Shown piece after piece: positions 1 through 5,351 of a stretch of DNA of 7,194 nucleotides. The first letter of the stretch is position 1. Each line of letters starts with the position of its first letter. The stretch comes from Campylobacterales bacterium (GTDB lineage Bacteria > Campylobacterota > Campylobacteria > Campylobacterales > QNZT01). Location: positions 1-7,194 of the forward strand of contig JALWRO010000104.1 in the NCBI GenBank assembly GCA_027080605.1. The letters run 5' to 3'. The position numbers and the translations under genes are program-made. The notes under the pieces were generated by a model, which was given only the letters and a program-made list of their open reading frames with translations, was not told where the DNA came from and did not search any database.

Positions 1-1
1 C

Positions 2-2608
2 GATACTGCCAAACGAAAAGTAGTTGTCATGGAGATGATCTCTGATCCGGAATCAAAAAAACCTGCAAAAGTGGTCATCAATGAAGTACTCGCAACAAAC
101 AGCAATACCAAACTCGATCCTAACTTCAAACAGTTCTCCGACTATATTGAACTCTATAACAATACAGGTTCTTCCCAAAATATAGGAGGCTATTATCTCA
201 GTGATGATCCTGCTAATCTGAAAAAATGGAGAATTCCTTCCACCACACTCGGTACAAAACAACGTCTGCTTATCTGGGCGGATAAGCAGGATACCGGTTT
301 ACATACCAACTTCTCTTTGGACGGGGACGGTGAAACAGTGATCCTTTCTGACAGAAACGGTCATGAAATAGACAAAATCACTTTTAAAAAACAAAAAAGA
401 GATATCTCCGTTACCAAACTTGGTGACAAAAACTATTTCATGATCCCTACTCCCGGTACCAAAAACAAAAATGCTCTCAGTGCTTTGTTCAAATCCAAAA
501 AACCTCTCTTTGACAAAGAGAGCGGTTTTTATTCCGGTACACAAACAGTAAGTCTTTCTCAGGAAAATGGCGGTACTATCTACTACACCACTGACGGTTC
601 CATCCCTACCCTCCAGTCCAAGATCTTCTCTGCCAATAATCCTATTACTGTCAGTAAAACCACTGTCATCAGAGCCAGAGCGCTTGAAAACGGCAAGTTC
701 TTAAGTTCTACTGTCAATCATACTTTCCTGATCAATGAAAATGTTCATTTGCCGGTCGTCTCTATTGGGATTGATAATAAGTATTTTGATGCTGATAATG
801 ATATAGCTATATACACCAATTATGACAAACGAGGATGGCGTCGTCCCGCCTCTGTTGAACTTATAGGCAAAGATCATGACGAGAAGTTCTCAATCAACGC
901 TGCCATTAAAATTCACGGCGACGGTAGTAGAATCAGAAAACAAAAATCTTTAGATGTTTATATCAAGGATCAATTTGGAGCAAACTCAGTTAATTATCCA
1001 CTTTTCAGAGATAAACCTTTTATTAAAAAAGTCAAAAGTTTTATGCTCAGAAAATCTACCGATGGGAACCCTATGAATGACGGACTTGCCCACACAATCA
1101 TTCATGAAAGCGGCTTAAATGTAGATACAATGTCCTATGAACCAGCTGTCATTTTCATCAATGGCGAGTATTGGGGTATCCTCAATATCAGAGAAAAAGA
1201 AAATGAAGATTATTTAGCTGCCAACCATCACGCGAATCCTGATAAAGTTGATTTTGGTGTAATTACCAATATAAAACAAGTATACGAAACCAAAGCTGGT
1301 GACATTTCTGATTATAAAACACTCTATAGTACTATCGAATCCTCAAACGATCCAAATGCACAAAGTTTTACAGATTTTGTAACAAGCCACATGCACGTCA
1401 ATCAATATTTAGATTTTTTAATCGCTGAAAGTTTTGTAAATTCTCGCGACTGGACATATAGAAATGTTAAATTCTGGAGAGAACCTGAAAAAGATCCAAA
1501 ATGGCAATGGATTCCTTTTGACTGGGATATAGCCCTTAGTTCTCCCGGTGAAAATATATTTGAATTTTTTCTTGATCCCAACCCACAACCAGGATCTGAC
1601 GGGAAAATACGCAATAAAGCATGGTCTACACTAATACAACGTAAAATTTTGGGAAATGACGCATTTAGAAACAGATTCATCAGTAAATTCTGTACATATC
1701 TCAATACATCTTTTAAACCGTCCCATCTACTCCCTATAATAGACCGACTGGCAAATGAGGTGAAACCGGAAATAAACAGACATTTTACTAGATGGCCGGA
1801 ACCTGCAGGCAAAAAAAGCTTTGACCAACGCATTGCAGACAGAAGATTTTTTCTTGAAGAAAGAAGTAACTATGTCAGACAACACCTTGCAGACTGGTTT
1901 CATGTTTCAGGCGACAACACCCTGCACATCCCTACAGCCACCCACGGAACCATCTATATCGACGGTGTCAAACTAACAGAGACCTATAACGGACATTATT
2001 TCAATAATGCCACAGTCACCCTCAAAGCTATACCCAACGACGGATACCGTTTCGTTCGATGGAGTGACGGTAACACCCAGCAAACCAGAGACGTCACATT
2101 AAACAGTGATAAAACACTTAGTGCCGTTTTTGAACCTGCACCGATACCTAAAATAGTCATCAACGAAATCAACTACAAATCAGATAAAAACCATGACAGC
2201 GGTGACTGGGTGGAACTCTATAACAACGATGCAAGCGCCATCGATCTTTCCAACTGGAAACTCAAAGATGACAGTATCAGTGAAGGGTATACTATTCCCG
2301 CCAATACTACCCTTCAGCCGGGAACTTATCTGGTTATCTGTGAAGACAAAGCAGCCTTTACGAAACTATACAATACACAGGCACCGGTAGTTGGAGATTT
2401 CCCCTTTGGACTGAGTAAATCGGAGGACTCTGTCAAACTCTATAACAATCAGGGTGCTTTGGTAGATCAGGTACATTATGATAAAACATGGTCGGATGCC
2501 AAAGGAAACGGCAAAACACTTTCACTGATCGATCCGGGCAGTGACAACAGTCTCAGCACCAACTGGATTGCCGCTGATAACTTCGGTACTCCGGGAGAGG
2601 GAAACTAG
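2..2608 (+). CDS. Multidomain secreted CotH kinase-family protein with two lamin-tail domains (5' partial)
   Basis: Residues are counted from the ATG at 29. Domains read from the translation: lamin-tail domain (about 14-148, starting VVINEVLATN, with IELYNN); chitobiase/hexosaminidase C-terminal-like domain (about 160-237, with TIYYTTDGSIPT); CotH kinase domain (about 243-620); divergent InlB-type repeat (about 636-703, with GYRFVRWSDG and LSAVFEP); second lamin-tail domain (about 707-859, from KIVINEINY to the typical FGTPGEGN end). The CotH core looks intact: INGEYWGILNIREKE at 377-391, a DWTYRN stretch with D474 and N479 as candidate catalytic residues, and FDWD with D498/D500 as candidate metal ligands. 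The frame stays open upstream to base 2, there is no Shine-Dalgarno before the ATG at 29, and no signal peptide is visible. The true start is therefore probably left of the window. Known: CotH family members are atypical protein kinases, and lamin-tail and InlB domains are common in secreted proteins. Inferred: an extracellular or surface protein. The substrate is unknown. Confidence 0.85.
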   Translation, partial: DTAKRKVVVMEMISDPESKKPAKVVINEVLATNSNTKLDPNFKQFSDYIELYNNTGSSQNIGGYYLSDDPANLKKWRIPSTTLGTKQRLLIWADKQDTGLHTNFSLDGDGETVILSDRNGHEIDKITFKKQKRDISVTKLGDKNYFMIPTPGTKNKNALSALFKSKKPLFDKESGFYSGTQTVSLSQENGGTIYYTTDGSIPTLQSKIFSANNPITVSKTTVIRARALENGKFLSSTVNHTFLINENVHLPVVSIGIDNKYFDADNDIAIYTNYDKRGWRRPASVELIGKDHDEKFSINAAIKIHGDGSRIRKQKSLDVYIKDQFGANSVNYPLFRDKPFIKKVKSFMLRKSTDGNPMNDGLAHTIIHESGLNVDTMSYEPAVIFINGEYWGILNIREKENEDYLAANHHANPDKVDFGVITNIKQVYETKAGDISDYKTLYSTIESSNDPNAQSFTDFVTSHMHVNQYLDFLIAESFVNSRDWTYRNVKFWREPEKDPKWQWIPFDWDIALSSPGENIFEFFLDPNPQPGSDGKIRNKAWSTLIQRKILGNDAFRNRFISKFCTYLNTSFKPSHLLPIIDRLANEVKPEINRHFTRWPEPAGKKSFDQRIADRRFFLEERSNYVRQHLADWFHVSGDNTLHIPTATHGTIYIDGVKLTETYNGHYFNNATVTLKAIPNDGYRFVRWSDGNTQQTRDVTLNSDKTLSAVFEPAPIPKIVINEINYKSDKNHDSGDWVELYNNDASAIDLSNWKLKDDSISEGYTIPANTTLQPGTYLVICEDKAAFTKLYNTQAPVVGDFPFGLSKSEDSVKLYNNQGALVDQVHYDKTWSDAKGNGKTLSLIDPGSDNSLSTNWIAADNFGTPGEGN

Positions 2609-2629
2609 ACCCCCTCTTCTTCCCTCTCC
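2594..2629. terminator. Perfect 10-bp hairpin shared by two convergent genes
   Basis: GGAGAGGGAA at 2594-2603 is the exact reverse complement of TTCCCTCTCC at 2620-2629, with a 16-base loop. The left arm holds the last codons of the CotH-family gene and the right arm touches the arsB stop codon, so a transcript from either side forms the hairpin. Neither side is followed by a run of T. It could be a two-way transcription barrier or an RNA 3'-end stabiliser rather than a classic intrinsic terminator. Confidence 0.45.
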
Positions 2630-3882
2630 TACCCCACTACTAACAACACCGCTAGCAAAACCGGCGGTGTGACTATCAAGCCAAATTTGGAATATTCTCC
2701 AAATCCTATTGTCACACCTTTTTGGTTCAGTGTGTGCAGCCACAACAATGTTGCAAGTGATCCAAACGGGGTCATTTTCGGTCCAAGATTACAACCGATG
2801 ATATTGGCATAGATCATCGCCTGATTGCCTATATCATGAAGTGCAATATCCATAATCATAATTGAAGGCATATTGTTCATGACGGCACTGAGTATAGCGC
2901 TGATAAATCCGGTTCCAACTACCGCTGCCACATCACCTTGTCGATTCAAGGCTTCCAGTATCTGTGTAAGATAATCTGTCAAGCCTGCATTTTTGAGTCC
3001 GTAAACGACCACATACAACCCCAGACTGAACCAAACCACCTGCCACGGTGCATTTTTGATAATATGCACCGGTTCCACTGTTTTAAAGCCTGCGGCGATC
3101 AGGAGAAAAAGCACGCCTCCACCCAGTGCAAAGACAGAGACCGGAATCCCGTACTGCTCACCAATAAAATAGCCTGCCAGCAGCAACGCCAGAAAAAACC
3201 AGCTGAAATAGAAAAGTTGTCTGCTTTTAAGCACACTTTCCGGTGCTTTTAACAGAGAAATATCTACTGTTTTGGGAATATCCTTTCGCAAAAGTGCATA
3301 AAGTACCGCTATGGAAACTATAACGCTCACCACAAAAGGCAGCCACATATGGGAAAAATAGGTTCCAAAACCGATATGAAAATAGTCTGCAGTGACAATA
3401 TTTGTTAGATTGGAAAAGACAAAAGGAATCGACGCACTGTCGCTGATAAAGCCACCGGCAAGTAAAAAAGCCAGAATTGTTTTGGCATTGAGCTTGAGGA
3501 TACGCATTTTTGCCAGTAAAATCGGTGTAAGTATCAGCGCCGCACCATCGTTGGCAAACAGTGCCGACACCAGCGCTCCCAGTAAAATTGAATAGACGAA
3601 CATTTTGACACCGTTTCCACCGGAAAGGCGTGCCATCTTCAATGCAGCCCATTCAAAAAAACCGATCTCATCCAGAACCATCGAGAGGATAATAATCCCG
3701 ATAAACGCCAGTGTCGCATCCCAGACGATGTTGAAGACCACCCACAGATCTTCATAGTGTACCACACCCAGCACATAAGCGACTACTGCACCGATAACCG
3801 CTGTCGTGCCTATCTGCAATCCTTTCGGCTGCCAGATAACAAAAACGAGAGTAACCAGAAAAATTGAGAGAGCGAGTATCAT
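2629..3882 (-). CDS. arsB: Arsenite efflux transporter ArsB
   Basis: This 417-residue polytopic inner-membrane protein closely resembles E. coli ArsB (429 residues), the proton-motive-force-driven arsenite/antimonite pump of the ArsB family, not Acr3. Family stretches seen include WQPKGL (17-22), FANDGAALILTP (109-120), SNLTNIVTADYF (157-168), APWQVVWFSLGLY (278-290), VYGLKNAGLT (293-302), MNNMPS (335-340) and GCNLGPKMTPFGSLATLLWL (363-382). Most of the chain is hydrophobic, fitting about 12 membrane spans. I chose the ATG at 3882 because MILALSIFLV aligns with the E. coli N-terminus MLLAGAIFVL. The longer open frame to 4035 adds a lysine/arginine-rich stretch that is only the shadow of arsC. 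The Shine-Dalgarno is weak (AGGG about 10 bases upstream). It is the last gene of arsR-arsC-arsB, 40 bp after arsC. No arsA or arsD is present here, so ArsB probably works alone rather than as an ATPase-coupled pump. Confidence 0.96.
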   Translation of the reverse strand: MILALSIFLVTLVFVIWQPKGLQIGTTAVIGAVVAYVLGVVHYEDLWVVFNIVWDATLAFIGIIILSMVLDEIGFFEWAALKMARLSGGNGVKMFVYSILLGALVSALFANDGAALILTPILLAKMRILKLNAKTILAFLLAGGFISDSASIPFVFSNLTNIVTADYFHIGFGTYFSHMWLPFVVSVIVSIAVLYALLRKDIPKTVDISLLKAPESVLKSRQLFYFSWFFLALLLAGYFIGEQYGIPVSVFALGGGVLFLLIAAGFKTVEPVHIIKNAPWQVVWFSLGLYVVVYGLKNAGLTDYLTQILEALNRQGDVAAVVGTGFISAILSAVMNNMPSIMIMDIALHDIGNQAMIYANIIGCNLGPKMTPFGSLATLLWLHTLNQKGVTIGFGEYSKFGLIVTPPVLLAVLLVVG

Positions 3883-3922
3883 ATATTTAGAACCCTGGAT
3901 TTTGGCAATATAGCTTCCATTT

Positions 3923-4330
3923 TTATTTTGTCTCCAGTTCTTCTTTAATCTTTGGCAAGAGTCTTGTTTTGATCTCTTCATACGTTTTTTCAAACGCCTC
4001 ATATTCTTTCCCATCCGGATCTTCAAAGCCGACATGAATCACTTTCACCGGCTTTGGAAAAACAGGACAACTCTCTTTGGCATGATCGCATACCGTTACA
4101 ACCAGATCGAAGTCAATATCTTCCACCTCATCGAGTTTTTTTGAATGGTAACGATCATCCCATGCACCATGCGCTTCCAGTACTTTTTTTGCATTTGGAT
4201 TGACCTTTCCGCTCGGTGCGACACCTGAACTCCAAGCACGTATGCCGTCAAGTTCTTTGTTAATCAGCGCTTCGGCGATAATACTTCGGCAACTGTTTCC
4301 GGTACAAAGTACCAATACTTTTTTATCCAT
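3923..4330 (-). CDS. arsC: Arsenate reductase, thioredoxin-coupled type
   Basis: The 135-residue cytoplasmic enzyme reduces arsenate to arsenite, the form that ArsB exports. It belongs to the low-molecular-weight phosphatase-like ArsC class (S. aureus pI258 type, 131 residues), not the glutaredoxin-coupled E. coli R773 type. The P-loop CTGNSCRS gives the CX5R nucleophile motif with Cys9 and Arg15. The redox pair Cys81 and Cys88 lies in VCDHAKESCP, the usual place for the disulfide relay. The FEDP segment at 102-105 fits the conserved Asp-Pro of the family. All three catalytic cysteines are present, so the enzyme should be active. The start is the ATG at 4330, with AAGGAG nine bases upstream. 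A TTG at 4348 in the same frame is less likely. The gene overlaps the end of arsR by 8 bp, suggesting translational coupling. No thioredoxin gene is in the window, so a housekeeping thioredoxin would have to recycle it. Confidence 0.96.
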   Translation of the reverse strand: MDKKVLVLCTGNSCRSIIAEALINKELDGIRAWSSGVAPSGKVNPNAKKVLEAHGAWDDRYHSKKLDEVEDIDFDLVVTVCDHAKESCPVFPKPVKVIHVGFEDPDGKEYEAFEKTYEEIKTRLLPKIKEELETK

Positions 4331-4634
4331 TGTTACAGGCTCCTTCAAATGGTGGAATATCCAAATCCAGATAGCTTATCTCTTTGAGAATCTCTGCACG
4401 AAACTTATCCAGAGGCTTGCGAATACTGTAATACGCCCACCTGCCCCGTCGATCCACTTTCAGAAAACCGGCATCTTTGAGAATCTTGAGATGACGTGAA
4501 ATCCGCGACTGAATCATATCAAACGCTTTTTCTATGTCACAAACACATACTTCATCGTTCTGATCGATAAAACGTAAAATCCGAATCCTTGTTTCGTCAT
4601 TGATTGCAGAGACTGTTTTGAGAAAAATATCCAT
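4323..4634 (-). CDS. arsR: ArsR-family arsenic-responsive transcriptional repressor
   Basis: A 103-residue winged-helix repressor of the ArsR/SmtB family, first gene of the ars operon. The helix-turn-helix covers about residues 13-75, with DETRIRILRFI as the first helix and QSRISRHLKILKDAGFL as the recognition segment, followed by a beta-wing VDRRGRWAYYSI. The metalloid site EVCVCDI carries Cys30 and Cys32, matching the ELCVCDL site of plasmid R773 ArsR. The third family cysteine, which would fall at 35, is Glu. A separate Cys100 sits near the C-terminus. Known: arsenite binding to this helix releases the repressor from DNA. Inferred: it represses its own operon through the palindrome over the -35 box at 4680-4695. 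The start ATG has AAAGGAG nine bases upstream. The 3' end overlaps arsC by 8 bp. Confidence 0.95.
   Translation of the reverse strand: MDIFLKTVSAINDETRIRILRFIDQNDEVCVCDIEKAFDMIQSRISRHLKILKDAGFLKVDRRGRWAYYSIRKPLDKFRAEILKEISYLDLDIPPFEGACNNG
4340..4345 (-). promoter_or_regulatory. Ribosome binding site of arsC
   Basis: On the minus strand AAGGAG is followed by nine bases and then the ATG at 4330. It lies inside the last codons of arsR and decides the arsC start in favour of ATG 4330 over the in-frame TTG at 4348, which overlaps this site. Confidence 0.8.
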
Positions 4635-4659
4635 ATTATTTTACTCCTTTCACAACGAG

Positions 4660-4688
4660 AGTATAGCAGAATATTTTTTATATATCAA
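4660..4688 (-). promoter_or_regulatory. Sigma70-type promoter of arsR-arsC-arsB
   Basis: On the minus strand TTGATA (4688-4683) is followed by a 17-base spacer and TATACT (4665-4660), preceded by TG as an extended -10 (TGCTATACT). Transcription should start near 4653, leaving a leader of roughly 19 bases that holds the arsR ribosome binding site AAAGGAG (4650-4644). Hexamers and spacing are close to consensus, so the promoter should be strong when unrepressed. Confidence 0.8.
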
Positions 4689-4695
4689 GATATAT
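4680..4695. promoter_or_regulatory. Probable ArsR operator (perfect palindrome over the -35 box)
   Basis: ATATATC AA GATATAT is a perfect inverted repeat with 7-base arms and a 2-base centre. It contains the whole -35 hexamer of the arsR promoter, so a bound dimer would exclude RNA polymerase. Position, symmetry and the ATCAA core suit an ArsR-family site. Assignment to this ArsR is inferred from location. Confidence 0.7.
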
Positions 4696-4708
4696 TAATG
4701 CAATTTCT

Positions 4709-4732
4709 TTTTTCTTAGTATTATAAGAAAAA
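4709..4732. repeat. 9-bp inverted repeat between arsR and psiE
   Basis: TTTTTCTTA (4709-4717) and TAAGAAAAA (4724-4732) are exact reverse complements around a 6-base spacer. A TATTAT that could serve as a plus-strand -10 for psiE (4719-4724) overlaps the spacer, with a T-rich stretch upstream as in many Campylobacterota promoters. In such AT-rich DNA chance symmetry is possible. The promoter reading is weak because no -35 is recognisable. Confidence 0.4.
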
Positions 4733-4761
4733 TATATCTTCAAACTTCAAAATATATTAAG

Positions 4762-4779
4762 TTAGTTTAACTAAACTAA
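4762..4779. promoter_or_regulatory. 18-bp dyad upstream of psiE, possible regulator site
   Basis: TTAGTTTA AC TAAACTAA has perfect 8-base arms and a 2-base centre, and lies 32 bases before the psiE start codon. The length and tight symmetry suit binding by a dimeric repressor or activator. Its sequence differs from the ArsR-type palindrome, so a second regulator is implied if it is functional. It does not look like a Pho box, which is a set of direct repeats. Confidence 0.45.
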
Positions 4780-4811
4780 TACAGAAATAAAAACTTGATA
4801 TCGAGATAACT

Positions 4812-5279
4812 ATGGCAAATATACACGATGAACTACCTACAGATCACAATGAATCTCTGATCTCTTTTTTAAATAAATTGATCAAAGTTGCAATAAAAAT
4901 ATTAGCAATACTAATGGTATTAGTCATTTTCTGGGGTGTAGGTGATGTTTTGTATGTAATGTATAATAATTTAATAGCTGAACCATTTATGCTGCTTAAT
5001 CTAACAGATATTTTTAAAACTTTTGCTGCTTTTCTAGCAGTTTTAATCGCCATTGAAATCTATCAAAATATCGTTTTGTATCTGAGTTCCAACGTCATTC
5101 CTTTAAAACTTGTACTTGCTACGGCTTTGATGGCAATAGCGCGAAAAGTTATCATTATCGACTTCAAAGAGTTAATTCCAATGTATATCTTCTCAATAGC
5201 AACAGTTGTATTGGCTTTAGGCATTGCCTATTATGTCGTTAATTTAGAACATACCCAGGATATCCTGGAATCAAAATAA
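4812..5279 (+). CDS. psiE: PsiE-family phosphate-starvation-inducible membrane protein
   Basis: A 155-residue inner-membrane protein that I recognise as PsiE family (E. coli PsiE has 136 residues). It has a short polar N-terminus and four probable membrane segments at about 24-51, 66-90, 97-116 and 121-144. Family-like stretches are FLAVLIAIEIYQNIVLYL (about 74-91, with Glu82 in the membrane) and ALMAIARKVIIIDFKEL (105-121, with Arg111, Lys112 and Asp117). Known: E. coli psiE is induced by phosphate starvation under PhoB and cAMP-CRP control; the biochemical role is not established. The gene is divergent from arsR across 177 bp. The ribosome binding site is poor (GAG six bases before the ATG), and an in-frame TAA at 4788 limits alternative starts. 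By hand count 4861-5280 is about 31% GC, far below the ars genes. A hairpin at 5326-5349 follows it. Confidence 0.85.
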   Translation: MANIHDELPTDHNESLISFLNKLIKVAIKILAILMVLVIFWGVGDVLYVMYNNLIAEPFMLLNLTDIFKTFAAFLAVLIAIEIYQNIVLYLSSNVIPLKLVLATALMAIARKVIIIDFKELIPMYIFSIATVVLALGIAYYVVNLEHTQDILESK

Positions 5280-5325
5280 AACAGCGTTATCTTTTTCCTT
5301 CAAAATTTTTAGAAATAGACTAGAT

Positions 5326-5349
5326 AACCAGGAGAAAACTCTCCTGATT
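5326..5349. terminator. Bidirectional hairpin terminator between psiE and the DUF2202 lipoprotein gene
   Basis: AACCAGGAGA (5326-5335), loop AAAC, TCTCCTGATT (5340-5349). Read as minus-strand RNA the stem is 10 pairs with one G-U. Read as plus-strand RNA it has one C-A mismatch. T-rich but not pure T stretches follow on both sides. It sits in the 72-bp gap between two convergent genes. Confidence 0.65.
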
Positions 5350-5351
5350 AT

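Noticed and set aside
1402..1833. Open frame of 143 codons on the minus strand
   Set aside because: It is a shadow of the CotH kinase domain, whose motifs are clear on the plus strand.
148..2447. ACTCTATAACAA occurring three times in the CotH-family gene (near 148, 2214 and 2436)
   Set aside because: Each copy encodes LYNN in or near a lamin-tail domain, so it reflects repeated protein motifs and codon choice rather than a DNA repeat element.
2646..2670. Hairpin ACACCGC / GCGGTGT as an arsB terminator
   Set aside because: It lies inside the arsB coding region with an 11-base loop and no T-tract on either side, so it is probably incidental.
2938..3252. Open frame of 104 codons on the plus strand
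   Set aside because: It is antisense to the well-supported arsB, with a composition typical of a shadow frame and no ribosome binding site.
3883..4035. N-terminal extension of arsB to an upstream ATG at 4035
   Set aside because: It lies almost wholly inside arsC, is a lysine/arginine-rich out-of-frame translation, and ArsB homologs begin at the MILALSIFLV position.
4331..4348. TTG start of arsC at 4348
   Set aside because: The ATG at 4330 has AAGGAG at ideal spacing, and the CTGNSCRS P-loop then falls at the usual distance from the N-terminus.
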